Below, in pieces: positions 27,852-36,157 of a stretch of DNA of 36,955 nucleotides (position 1 is the stretch's first letter; every line of letters begins with the position of its first letter). The notes beneath the pieces are model-generated. The model was given only the letters and a program-made list of their open reading frames with translations, made no database searches and was not told the DNA's origin. The stretch is from assembly GCA_947478405.1 (NCBI GenBank), contig CANJVX010000031.1, positions 1-36,955 on the forward strand. The letters are read 5' to 3'. Origin of the DNA: Beijerinckiaceae bacterium (GTDB lineage Bacteria > Pseudomonadota > Alphaproteobacteria > Rhizobiales > Beijerinckiaceae). Both the position numbers and the translations under genes were made by a program.

Positions 27852-27927
27852 TGGTGATCGCGCTGGGACTCGAACCCAGGACCTACAGATTAAAAGTCCG
27901 TTGCTCTACCAGCTGAGCTACGCGATC
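27852..27927 (-). tRNA. tRNA-Lys (UUU anticodon)
   Basis: A complete 76-base cloverleaf on the minus strand. The acceptor stem is GATCGCG/CGCGATC, the D stem GCTC/GAGC, the anticodon stem ACGGA/TCTGT with loop CTTTTAA giving anticodon TTT, and the T stem CTGGG/CCCAG with loop TTCGAGT. The CCA end is encoded at 27852-27854. All stems pair, with one G-U in the anticodon stem. Confidence 0.97.
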
Positions 27928-28057
27928 ATTCCACTCGTTCGCCGTCCGTTCACCCTCAGAACCTCAGAATAAAGCATTTCGCTCTATCCTCTGGGTGGCA
28001 GGATCAAGGCCACCGAGGTGACTGGAGGAACTGACCTAAACGGGCGGGGCCAAAGGG

Positions 28058-28294
28058 TCAAGGCGTTCCCGGCCCATATTCGACATAGATCCAGAAAGCC
28101 GCGAAAAGAACGCCTGATACCAGTGTTGTGACAAGGGCCTTGAGGAGTAATCGGGGCGTTGTCGGGGCTCCTGGATCCGTGCCTTGCTGCCATTCCCCCG
28201 ATTCATGCTGGGAGCGCACCCCCCACGGCAGGATGGCAAAAAGCACGATCCACCAAATGGTCAGATAGACAACAATCGCCATCGGCGTGGACAT
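28058..28294 (-). CDS. DUF1467 family membrane protein
   Basis: A 78-residue protein with two transmembrane helices. It begins MSTPMAIVVYLTIWWIVLFA and has ILPWGVRSQHESGEWQQGTDPGAP, the typical DUF1467 loop (seen as LPWGVRSQ and GTDPGAP), then LLLKALVTTLVSGVLFAAFW. Function is unknown. In many alphaproteobacteria this gene directly follows mce; here it is separated from mce by the GT-like gene, the MFS remnant and tRNA-Lys, and is on the other strand. The start at 28294 matches the family; an upstream GTG at 28327 would add 11 unlikely residues. Confidence 0.85.
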   Translation of the reverse strand: MSTPMAIVVYLTIWWIVLFAILPWGVRSQHESGEWQQGTDPGAPTTPRLLLKALVTTLVSGVLFAAFWIYVEYGPGTP

Positions 28295-28652
28295 GTTTGC
28301 TTCTCCCGGTGGGCCTTGGGGCCCCATGCGCGGTTACTAGCACAGGCTTGATGGCGGGTCAGGTCCGGCATCCTGCCGCAGGGGGCAGTGCCCCAAAACA
28401 AGTTCATGGTGGCTATGGCTTCGGCTCCGGACACCGGTTTGGTTCTATGGCTCGTGTCTGTGAACTTTGGTCATTCGCGCAGTCGAAGCTGGCGGAGGGG
28501 AGGCGTGGTCCATCTGCTATTTTCTGGGCAGTTTATGGATTATGCCGATGAATTTTCTGGCAATCGCGTTTCAGAAGGCGTCTTTTCGCTCGTATGGATG
28601 GTGGCTGCCATTTTGCATAGAATGACATGCTGACGAATTGGGGCTCATTAAA
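28295..28652. other. Non-coding gap between DUF1467 and the first Bug protein
   Basis: This 358-base gap separates two divergent genes and should carry both promoters. A small perfect hairpin, GGGGC-AGT-GCCCC, lies at 28382-28394. Reading frames of up to about 130 codons cross the gap and run into DUF1467 but show no recognisable motif or ribosome binding site. I see no RNA gene or repeat. Confidence 0.4.
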
Positions 28653-29697
28653 ATGCAAATAAGAAAAATACTTCTGACAATTGCCAGTGCGGCGCTCGCT
28701 TGTGCAGGCGTTGTGTCTGCGCAGGCGCAACCCGCAGTCGAATTCTATAAAGGCAAGACGATCTCGCTGGTGATTTCGTCAAGTGCTGGCGGCGGCTATG
28801 ATGTGTTGGCGCGCACAATCTCGCGTCATTTGCCCAAACATATTCCCGGCGCGCCGACGATAGCGGTGCGCAACATGCCAGGCGCTGGTGGCATTGTTGC
28901 GACCAATTTCCTCTACAATCTTGCGCCCAAGGATGGGCTCACCATTGGTGGCGTGCAGAACAACACGCCATTCGAGCCGCTGCTGGGCACGAAGGAAGCC
29001 GAATATGATCCGAAGAAATTCAACTGGCTCGGCTCGCCCAGTTTTGAAACAGGTTTGCTGATTGCTTGGCACACAGTGCCAATCTCCAGTGTTGACGAAG
29101 CGCGCAAGAAGGAGCTGACCGTCTCTTCGTCAGGTGCTAATTCGACGCCGAGTTTCTATGCGCGTCTGTTGAATGAATTGCTCGGGTTGAAGCTCAAGAT
29201 TGTTGTCGGCTATCCGGGCCAAAGCGAAAGCTTCATCGCTATGGAGCGTGGTGAGGTTGACGGTTATCCGAGCATTTTCTGGAGTTCGCTATCTTCCACA
29301 CGCCCTGATTGGATCAAAACCGGCAAGGTGAAATATATCGTGCAATATGGTCCTGAAAATGAGCCGGGCGCCGGCAAGACACCCAATGTCATGGATTTTC
29401 TGACCAAGGATGACGACAAGCTTCTTCTGAAAGCCGCTATTGCTCCGCTGGCTCTGGGTCGCCCTTATATTGCACCGCCCGGTGTGCCTGTTGATCGCGT
29501 CGAGCTTTTGCAGCAGGCGATGATGGCGACATTCAAAGATCCGGAATTTTTTTGCCGAGGCTGAAAAGCTCAATCTCGGTGTGAATGTTCCCCGCTCGGC
29601 CGAAGAGACAAAGCGCATTGTGGATGAGGCCTATGCGACGCCGCCAGCTATTGTGGCGCGCCTGCGCCATATCGCCAATCCCGACGGCGGTAAGTGA
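28653..29697 (+). pseudogene. Bug/TctC-type tripartite tricarboxylate binding protein, frameshifted near the C-terminus
   Basis: A periplasmic substrate-binding protein. It has a signal peptide MQIRKILLTIASAALACAGV with likely cleavage after AQA, then VEFYKGKTISLVISSSAGGGYD, RNMPGAGGIVATNFLYNLAPKDG and EVDGYPSIFWSS, the usual Bug marks. The frame breaks in a run of seven T at 29547-29553, giving FFCRG and a stop at about 29564. With six T the reading continues FFAEAEKLNLGVNVPRSAEETKR to a stop at 29697, about 347 residues, which is slightly longer than the usual 320-330. The length (1045 bases) is one more than a multiple of three. A homopolymer sequencing error or a slippage variant are both possible. 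No tctA/tctB genes adjoin it. Confidence 0.85.
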
Positions 29698-29800
29698 GGG
29701 CCCGGTGAGGCGCAAGTAAGGGCCAACTCATGACATGGACCGGCTGGAGTAAAATCCGGCCGGTCTTGCACCAGCGATAAGGCCCGCCTAAGACGTAGCT

Positions 29801-30709
29801 ATGAAAGATTTTGGCGCGTCCCTGTCCTTGCTGTTTTTGACGCGCTGGTTTGATGCGCTCTCGCCCAATGGGCGGGGCGTAGCTCTCGTCTCCACCGGCT
29901 CGATGATGCTGGTTGTCATGGCAGCCTTGTCCAAATTTGCGGGACAAAGCCTGCCCGCTTTCGAACTTGTTTTCTTCCGGGCTCTGATTGGCTTCATTTT
30001 GCTGTTGCCGTTGTTCTGGCGCGATCCACTAGAGCCGTTTCGCACCAAGCGCCCATTCACGCATTTGTTTCGCGGCATGATGGGATCGGCTGGCAATTTC
30101 GCCATGTTCTGGACGATCACGCATATGTTGCTGGCCGATTCCATGGCGTTGCAATTTTCGCGACCGCTTTGGACAATTCCTCTGGCACTGCTTTTTTTGC
30201 CTGAACGTGTGCCGATGCGGCGCATCATCATTTCGATCGTCGGTTTTGCCGGCGTGTGGATGTATGCGCGCCCGTTTACGGAAGGTTTCGATCCCAATGC
30301 GTTGGTGGGTGCATGCGGGGGGCTTTGCGCGGCCATGGTGTTTGTAACGGTGAAGCGACTATCCGCCACAGAGCCGACGCGCATCATCATGTTCTATTAT
30401 TCGTTCTACAATGTGCTCTTTGCCATTGTGCCCGCCTGGTGGGTATGGGTGACGCCAGATTTGTCAGAATGGCCGCTGCTGCTTCTCATCGGCGTTTTGG
30501 GTATTGCCGGGCAAAGCCTGATGACGCGCGGCGTGCAATACGGCGACATGACTTTGCTCGCTCCGCTTGATTACACGCGCATCATTTACTCATCCCTGAT
30601 CGGCTATTTTATCTTCGGCGAATTGCCGGGCTTTTGGAGTGTGGGTGGCATGGCCCTAATCGTTGCCAGCTCGATCTATCTGGTTCTGTCGGAGAAGAAA
30701 AAGCATTGA
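29801..30709 (+). CDS. DMT superfamily (EamA domain) transporter
   Basis: A 302-residue inner-membrane protein with about ten helices in two EamA repeats. Typical elements are FELVFFRALIGFILLLPLFW in the first repeat, an ADSMALQFSRPLWTIPLALLFLPE segment (as ALQFSRPLWTIPLALLF and LPERV), and PLDYTRIIYSSLIGYFIFGE followed by IVASSIYLVLSEKKK in the second. Members export or import metabolites such as amino acids, but the substrate cannot be read here. It lies between the two Bug-type binding proteins on the same strand, about 100 bases from each. Confidence 0.88.
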   Translation: MKDFGASLSLLFLTRWFDALSPNGRGVALVSTGSMMLVVMAALSKFAGQSLPAFELVFFRALIGFILLLPLFWRDPLEPFRTKRPFTHLFRGMMGSAGNFAMFWTITHMLLADSMALQFSRPLWTIPLALLFLPERVPMRRIIISIVGFAGVWMYARPFTEGFDPNALVGACGGLCAAMVFVTVKRLSATEPTRIIMFYYSFYNVLFAIVPAWWVWVTPDLSEWPLLLLIGVLGIAGQSLMTRGVQYGDMTLLAPLDYTRIIYSSLIGYFIFGELPGFWSVGGMALIVASSIYLVLSEKKKH

Positions 30710-30713
30710 TCGT

Positions 30714-30739
30714 GCGGGTGGAGTCTTGCAGCCGCCCGC
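30714..30739 (+). terminator. GC-rich hairpin after the DMT gene
   Basis: GCGGGTGG (30714-30721) pairs with CCGCCCGC (30732-30739), eight pairs including one G-U, with a 10-base loop. No T tract follows, so termination would be weak or Rho-assisted. It sits 5 bases after the DMT stop. Confidence 0.35.
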
Positions 30740-30790
30740 GCTAAAATGGGCCTAACCGGGATTGATCATAAGCCCGACAGGGAGGATTTC

Positions 30791-31807
30791 ATGACGCATC
30801 TCCGTCTGCGCGCGCTTACCGCCGCGGCCTTGGTTTCACTCGCGGTCCCGGCGGGGGCTCAGGATTCAGCCGCCATCACAGGTACACTCAATCTTTACGC
30901 AGCTGGCACGGCGGGAGGTGGTGTCGATCTCTTCGGTCGTCTGCTTGGTCGCCATTTCGGCCGGCATGTGGCCGGTGAGCCCAATGTTGTTGTGCAGGTG
31001 ATGCCGGGTGCCGGCGGCATCCGTGCGGCCAATTTCCTCGTCCAACAAGCGCCCCGCGATGGCACGGCCATGGCTATTTTTGCGGGTGGGCCTATCCTTG
31101 AACCGCTGATTGGCGATCGCAATCCTGGCTATGACATGAGCCAATTCACCTGGATTGGTGCGATCAGCAAGGACGTGTCGCTCTGCATCATCCGGAAAGA
31201 AAGTCCGGTCAAAACATTCGCGGATACGACCAAGCAACAAGTCACGGTTGCGGGCACGGGCGCTGGTTCGGAAACTGATACATTCCCGCTCATTTTGAAT
31301 GATCTTCTGGGTTCGAAATTCAAAGTTATCACTGGCTATCTGGGCAGCCAGCAGACCATTCTGGCCATTGAAAGCGGCGAGGTGGATGGTCGCTGTGGCT
31401 GGAGCCTGTCTTCGCTCAAAAGTACCAAGCCAGATTGGCTGAGCGAAAAGCGCGTCAATGTTCTGGTCCAGATGGCTCTGGCCAAGAGCCCGGAAATGCC
31501 GGATGTGCCGCTGGTCATGGATCTCGCCAAAAGCGAGGCCGACCGGCAATTGTTGACGCTGTTGCTGGGAACAACCGCCATTGCCCGTCCCTTCGTCGCG
31601 CCACCAGGCTTGCCGGAGGCAAAGACTAAAAATCTGCGCCGCGCATTCGATGCGACCATGAAGGACTCCGATTTCCTCAAGGAGGCTGCCATCATGCGTG
31701 CCGATGTGGAGCCGACCATTGGGGAAGAGGTCCAGAAGATCGTGGCCTCCATGTATGCGACTCCCAAGTCGGTCGTAGAGCGTGCCAAAAAACTGATCAC
31801 CCCGTAA
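30791..31807 (+). CDS. Bug/TctC-type tripartite tricarboxylate transporter binding protein
   Basis: A 338-residue periplasmic binding protein with signal peptide MTHLRLRALTAAALVSLAVPAGAQ (hydrophobic stretch then AGAQ cleavage). Family marks are TLNLYAAGTAGGGVDLFGRLL, VVVQVMPGAGGIRAANFLVQQAPRDGT (as VMPGAGGIRAANFL) and ESGEVDGRCGWSLSS. The start at 30791 was chosen because GGAGG lies 5 bases before it and the signal peptide begins there; an upstream ATG at 30746 adds 15 residues that would spoil the signal. It is a paralogue of the frameshifted gene upstream. No membrane subunits are nearby, so it either works with distant tctAB genes or acts as an orphan sensor-type protein. Confidence 0.9.
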   Translation: MTHLRLRALTAAALVSLAVPAGAQDSAAITGTLNLYAAGTAGGGVDLFGRLLGRHFGRHVAGEPNVVVQVMPGAGGIRAANFLVQQAPRDGTAMAIFAGGPILEPLIGDRNPGYDMSQFTWIGAISKDVSLCIIRKESPVKTFADTTKQQVTVAGTGAGSETDTFPLILNDLLGSKFKVITGYLGSQQTILAIESGEVDGRCGWSLSSLKSTKPDWLSEKRVNVLVQMALAKSPEMPDVPLVMDLAKSEADRQLLTLLLGTTAIARPFVAPPGLPEAKTKNLRRAFDATMKDSDFLKEAAIMRADVEPTIGEEVQKIVASMYATPKSVVERAKKLITP

Positions 31808-31888
31808 CGACTTCAGCCTTGCCATAGGGGCTTGGTGCCCCCATTCTCCCGCCCTCCCGATCCCTTTAAAGAACAGGACCATTCTTCG

Positions 31889-32488
31889 ATGCTGCAAAAG
31901 CCTGCGCAGTCCGCCCGTGACCTACACCCCCTCATCCGCGACCGTTGGAGTCCGCGCGCCTTCGACGCCTCCAAGCCTGTGTCGCAGGATACGCTGATCT
32001 CCGTGCTCGAAGCCGCGCGCTGGGCGGCATCGTCCAACAATGTGCAGCCTTGGCGCTTCATCGTCGCCGCCAGCGCCGATGCCGAAGGCCATGCCAAGGT
32101 GCTTGCCGGGTTCAATGAGCGCAACCAGCGCTGGGCCAAGAATGCGCCGGTGCTCATCATCGCGCTCTATCGCACGGTCAATGATCAGGGCGCGCCTAAT
32201 GGAGTGTCAGCCTATGATCTGGGCGCTGCCGTGGCGCAGGCCGTCTTGCAGGCAGGCGCTCTGGGCTTGGTTGTGCATCAGGCTGGCGGCATCGAGAAGG
32301 ACAAGATCCGCGCGTCCTTCAACATCCCCGGCGATACAGAAGTCGCCGTTGCTTTTGGCCTCGGCTATCAGGCAGATGAAAGCGTCTTGCCGGATGATCT
32401 GCGTGAACGCGAACATGCGCCGCGCGTCCGCAAGGATATGTCGGAAATCGTTTTTGCTGGCAGCTATGGCACGCCCGCGAAACTCTGA
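31889..32488 (+). CDS. Nitroreductase family protein
   Basis: An FMN-dependent NAD(P)H oxidoreductase-type protein, 199 residues. It has the N-terminal FMN-phosphate site RDRWSPRAFDASKPVS and EAARWAASSNNVQPWRFIVA, then YDLGAAVAQAVLQAGALGLVVHQAGGI and VAFGLGYQADES in the second half. The start MLQKPAQSARD at 31889 fits family length; a reading from 31832 passes through the intergenic hairpin. The physiological substrate is unknown. The last base lies one base before the stop of the convergent MFS gene. Confidence 0.87.
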   Translation: MLQKPAQSARDLHPLIRDRWSPRAFDASKPVSQDTLISVLEAARWAASSNNVQPWRFIVAASADAEGHAKVLAGFNERNQRWAKNAPVLIIALYRTVNDQGAPNGVSAYDLGAAVAQAVLQAGALGLVVHQAGGIEKDKIRASFNIPGDTEVAVAFGLGYQADESVLPDDLREREHAPRVRKDMSEIVFAGSYGTPAKL

Positions 32489-32489
32489 T

Positions 32490-33743
32490 TCAAGAAAAGC
32501 GTCGAGCGCCGGGCCTGTCGCGCCCGCGCTCGGCGACAAAGGCGATCTTGCTGCGCAATGGCAGGGCTGCGAGCAAGATCACAAAGCAAATTCCTGTAGC
32601 AATTTCGAAGGTCGCCCGTAAGCCTATTTTCTCAGCCACATAGCCCGCGGCAAAGGCACCTAAAGCGGGTGCGCCACGCCAGATCATTCCATAAAGCGCC
32701 ATGACGCGGCCACGGTAATTATCGGGCAGCGAGGATTGCACGAGTGCCTGGATCGACGTTGACATTGTGTTCAACGTGAAGCCAGTCAGGCCTGTGAAAA
32801 TGGTTGCTATCAGCACCGTAGGCGAAAGCAGGAACCCGACGGTCGAGGTGATCAGTCCGAAAAAACCGGCATAGACAATAATGGTCAGCCCCTTCAGCTT
32901 GCCTCGACTGGCAATCCAGACAGCGCTGATAGCAGCACCAATGCCCATGCTGGAGGTCATCCAGGCAAGGCCTTCGGCGCCTGCGTTAAACACCTGTCCG
33001 GCAAAGCCTGGCAGCATGTCCTGAATGGGGCGCAGTAAAATGGACGCCAAAGCGAGCAGGGCAAAGAGTGGCCAAATTCCAACGTCGCGAGCAACGAAGG
33101 ACAGGCCCTCCTTCACGTCAGCGATCATAGATCGATCAGGCTTCTTTTCCCGCACAGGTGCAGGTAGATCTAGCCTCCAAAGTGAGAACACATACCAAGC
33201 CGTGCCGACTGCATGGGCAAAGAAACATCCCACAACGCCAAAGGTAGGAATAACGAGGGCCGCAATCATCGGACCGATAAATCGGGATACTTGGAACAGA
33301 GCTGAATCGAGTGCGATGGCCGTGGCAAATTCCTCGCGCGGGACGATAGCTGGCACAACCGAGTGGCGTGCCGCCTGATGAAATGGATATACCAGCCCTG
33401 ACCAGAGCGAGAGCAGGATGAGCAGCGTAATGTTCAGCCAGCCCGCCAGCATGAAGGCGAACAGCAATGTGTTCTGGATGAAGAGCAAGGCTTCTGTGCG
33501 CCGCACGATGTTGATTGGTGTCTTGCGGTCGGCCAGCGCACCCGCGAATGGCGAGAGGACCAGCATAGGCGCCAGATCAGCTGCAGCCACAATGCCAAGC
33601 ATCAGGGGAGAGTGGGAGAGATCCCAGGCGAGCCAGCCAATAGCTACCCGCTGCATCCAAGACGTGACATAGGCCGGGCCACCACCGCCTACAAACCACG
33701 CATAATTGCGATGGGTAAAGACGCGGGTGAGGGATACGGCCAT
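32490..33743 (-). CDS. MFS transporter (EntS/MFS_3-like)
   Basis: A 417-residue transporter with about 12 helices. It begins MAVSLTRVFTHRNYAWFVGGG and has DLAPMLVLSPFAGALADRK (the loop 2-3 motif GALADR), YPFHQAARHSVVPAIVPREEFATAIALDSALFQVSRFIGPMIAALVI (as AIVPREEF, ALDSALFQVSRFIGP) and ALVQSSLPDNYRGRVMALYGM. This pattern is typical of the MFS_3/enterobactin-exporter-like group. The start at 33743 gives a normal N-terminus; a longer reading to 33908 adds a basic, non-family leader overlapping the SDR gene. It is divergent from the SDR gene with 148 bases between them. The exported compound is unknown. Confidence 0.85.
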   Translation of the reverse strand: MAVSLTRVFTHRNYAWFVGGGGPAYVTSWMQRVAIGWLAWDLSHSPLMLGIVAAADLAPMLVLSPFAGALADRKTPINIVRRTEALLFIQNTLLFAFMLAGWLNITLLILLSLWSGLVYPFHQAARHSVVPAIVPREEFATAIALDSALFQVSRFIGPMIAALVIPTFGVVGCFFAHAVGTAWYVFSLWRLDLPAPVREKKPDRSMIADVKEGLSFVARDVGIWPLFALLALASILLRPIQDMLPGFAGQVFNAGAEGLAWMTSSMGIGAAISAVWIASRGKLKGLTIIVYAGFFGLITSTVGFLLSPTVLIATIFTGLTGFTLNTMSTSIQALVQSSLPDNYRGRVMALYGMIWRGAPALGAFAAGYVAEKIGLRATFEIATGICFVILLAALPLRSKIAFVAERGRDRPGARRFS

Positions 33744-33891
33744 TCGAGTGGGCTCTCGGAGATTGTTGGCTTTGAGAAGTGCCGCATTGGAGCCTCCAGC
33801 GCAAGAGGAAGCATGGGGCGGGCAGGGGATTGGTTCTCGGCCGGGCTTTCGCTTAAGCTTCCAGGATCGGTTGATCGCAAGAAGGAAGAAG

Positions 33892-34704
33892 ATGATGAAC
33901 CTCGCCAATAGACTTCAGGGACAGGTTGCTCTCATCACTGGCGGGGGCGGAGAGATCGGCACAGCCATTGCGCTGCGGCTGGCTGCCGAAGGCTCGGCCG
34001 TGGTGATCGGAGACCTCGATCAGGCCAAGGCCGAGGTGACGGCGAAGAAAGTCATTGCGGCGGGTGGTCAGGCCACGGGCGCTCAGATCGATGTTTCTGA
34101 TCCTGCTTCCTGTGAGGCGATTGTTGCTTTTGCAATGACAAGTTTCGGCAAGCTTACGACGCTGGTGAATGTGGCGGCGGCCATTATTCCTGATGGCACT
34201 GTCGAAACGCTCTCGCTTGAACAATGGAACAAGGCACTCAGCGTCAATCTCACCGGCGCATTCTTGATGTGCAAATATGGCGTGCCCCACATGCGTGCCG
34301 CCGGCGGTGGCAGCATCATCAACATTGCCTCGCAGCTTGGTCATATGGGTGTGCAGCATCGCGCACCCTATTGCACGACCAAGGCAGCCCTGATCTTCTT
34401 CACGAAAATTCTGGCGCAGGATCACGCCCCCGACAATATTCGCGCCAATTCCATCTCTCCGGGTTTTATCCTCACCGAGCGCTCCAGCATGCGCGTCGGC
34501 GGCAAGGATCAGGCGCGCGTGATCAACGGCCCGCGCCATTTGCTGAACCGGCCCGGCGAACCAGAAGAGATCGCGGCTGGCGCTGCCTATCTGGCCTCCG
34601 CCGACGCCAGCTTCGTGACGGGCACGGATTTGTTGATCGATGGCGGCTATGTCACGTTCAAGGGGCGCATGACAGCCGAGGGCAAAACCGTCATGTCCTC
34701 CTGA
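33892..34704 (+). CDS. Short-chain dehydrogenase/reductase (SDR, classical type)
   Basis: A 270-residue NAD(P)-dependent oxidoreductase with a Rossmann fold. The cofactor loop is TGGGGEIG at 16-23, and D41 after the second strand (VVIGDLD) favours NAD(H). The catalytic set is N119, S147 (IINIASQ), Y160 and K164 (YCTTK). The usual NNAG motif reads NVAA at 93-96, a mild deviation. The C-terminus has GTDLLIDGGYVTFKG, shared with FabG-like members. Start at 33892 has AAGGAAG just upstream; ATG at 33895 is equally possible. The substrate is not known. Confidence 0.9.
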   Translation: MMNLANRLQGQVALITGGGGEIGTAIALRLAAEGSAVVIGDLDQAKAEVTAKKVIAAGGQATGAQIDVSDPASCEAIVAFAMTSFGKLTTLVNVAAAIIPDGTVETLSLEQWNKALSVNLTGAFLMCKYGVPHMRAAGGGSIINIASQLGHMGVQHRAPYCTTKAALIFFTKILAQDHAPDNIRANSISPGFILTERSSMRVGGKDQARVINGPRHLLNRPGEPEEIAAGAAYLASADASFVTGTDLLIDGGYVTFKGRMTAEGKTVMSS

Positions 34705-34859
34705 TCTCGGGTTTTCTGGTCGATTTGGGCAACCAAGCTCTGGCCAAGCCCATCATGAGCCTTTAAAAATTCCAATCACAAAAGCGCGAGACCCTGAGTC
34801 TGAGCCCCGCCAAGAGGGACCTGTTCAGGACAAATGCGCATAAGGAGGGAAGGGACCCA

Positions 34860-36083
34860 ATGACCGCGATCACATCCGGCGCCGATGAGCAGCCGATCAA
34901 AAAATCCTTCAACGAGGTATGGGTTGTCTGCACGGGGCATGCGCTGACGCATTGGTACCCTGCGACCTTCTATTTGCTGATGCCGCTGATCGGCAAGGAG
35001 TTCGGTCTGAGCTACTCGCAGATCGGGGCGATCATGACCTGCCAATATGCGGCAGGTGCGATTGCCAATATTCCCGGCGGCATTCTCGTTGACTCGGTGG
35101 GGCGCAAAGGCCTGCTGATGGCGTTGTCGCTTTTCTGGATTGGCTTTCCTTATCTCGTGATGGGTTATGCGGATGCCTATTGGATGTTTCTCGCCTGCGC
35201 TGTGATGGTGGGTGTTGGTAATAATCTCTGGCACCCGACGGCCATTCCATGGCTTGGCAACCGCTTCTCGGAGCGTCGCGGTCTGGTCATGTCGTTTCAC
35301 GGTATGGGCGGCAATTTCGGTGATGCCGTTGCGCCACTCGTCGTTGGCTTCTTGCTGACCATGTATTCATGGCGCGAAGTTGTTGTGATGAATGTCATCC
35401 CCGGCATCATCATGTCGGTTGCCATTCTCATTTATATCGGCCGTATCCAGTCGGCTGAAAAGAAGAAGGGCAATAAGGAAGAAAAGGGCGATGTGTTCGA
35501 GGGTTTCAAACAGCTTTTGAAAAACCGCTCGATGGTCATGTTGTCTTTGAGTTCGGGCTGCCGCTCGCTGACACAGGGCGCGCTCATGACCTTCTTGCCG
35601 CTCTATCTTGCCAACAATATGGGCTATGATGTGAAGTGGGTCGGCATCGCCATGTTCGCGACACAAGCGGCGGGCTTTATCGCAGCGCCAATTGCTGGAC
35701 ATCTCTCCGATAAAATGGGTCGTCGGCAAATCATCATGGGCTCGTTCTTTGTGACGGCAGTGGTGATCCTCGCCATGATCTTTGCAGGTGGTACGGATCT
35801 GTTCGTGCTTTTGATTGCGCTCTTGGGCTTTTTCCTGTTTTCGATCCGCGCCGTCATGCAGGCTTGGCTGCTTGATACAACACCCAAACACATGGGCGGC
35901 AGTGCCATTGGCATCATGTTCGGCTCGCAAGCCGTGGCGCAGGCCATCGGGCCTTATACGGCAGGTATCCTTGCCGATAGCTACGGCATCATGACGGCCT
36001 TCTATTTTCTGGCCTTCACGATCCTGCTGGCGAATGTCTTCGTCTTCTTTACGCCCACAAGCGCTAAGGAAGTGAATGCCTGA
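34860..36083 (+). CDS. MFS transporter
   Basis: A 407-residue transporter with 12 predicted helices. It has GILVDSVGRKGLLMALSLFW (motif A-like, DxxGRK) between helices 2 and 3, WHPTAIPWLGNRFSERRGLVMSFHGMGGNFGDAVAPLVVG (as WHPTAIPWL and SFHGMGGNFGDAVAP), and GHLSDKMGRRQIIMGSFF repeated in the second half. A charged central loop (EKKKGNKEEKGD) separates the halves. The WHPTA and GNFGDA pattern resembles fosmidomycin-resistance (FSR)-type and related MFS proteins, but the substrate is unknown. Ribosome binding site candidates are AAGGAGG at 34842-34848 and AGGGA nearer the start. Confidence 0.88.
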   Translation: MTAITSGADEQPIKKSFNEVWVVCTGHALTHWYPATFYLLMPLIGKEFGLSYSQIGAIMTCQYAAGAIANIPGGILVDSVGRKGLLMALSLFWIGFPYLVMGYADAYWMFLACAVMVGVGNNLWHPTAIPWLGNRFSERRGLVMSFHGMGGNFGDAVAPLVVGFLLTMYSWREVVVMNVIPGIIMSVAILIYIGRIQSAEKKKGNKEEKGDVFEGFKQLLKNRSMVMLSLSSGCRSLTQGALMTFLPLYLANNMGYDVKWVGIAMFATQAAGFIAAPIAGHLSDKMGRRQIIMGSFFVTAVVILAMIFAGGTDLFVLLIALLGFFLFSIRAVMQAWLLDTTPKHMGGSAIGIMFGSQAVAQAIGPYTAGILADSYGIMTAFYFLAFTILLANVFVFFTPTSAKEVNA

Positions 36084-36111
36084 TAGACCCTCAAAGGTCA
36101 GACAATAAAAA

Positions 36112-36134
36112 ACCGGCGCCCATGAGGCGCCGGT
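36112..36134. terminator. Bidirectional Rho-independent terminator
   Basis: ACCGGCGCC (36112-36120) pairs with GGCGCCGGT (36126-36134) around the loop CATGA. On the minus strand it is followed by TTTTTTATTG, a strong T tract serving the ABC binding protein gene; on the plus strand by ATCATTTTG, a weaker one serving the MFS gene. It lies between the two convergent stops. Confidence 0.85.
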
Positions 36135-36157
36135 ATCATTTTGAGCTGTGCTGATCT

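Noticed and set aside
28159-28633. Possible small plus-strand genes of 81 and 130 codons in the gap before the first Bug protein
   Set aside because: No motif, no convincing ribosome binding site, and the longer one lies antisense to DUF1467.
30866-31897. 343-codon minus-strand frame opposite the second Bug protein
   Set aside because: Shadow frame; the plus strand has signal peptide, ribosome binding site and family motifs.
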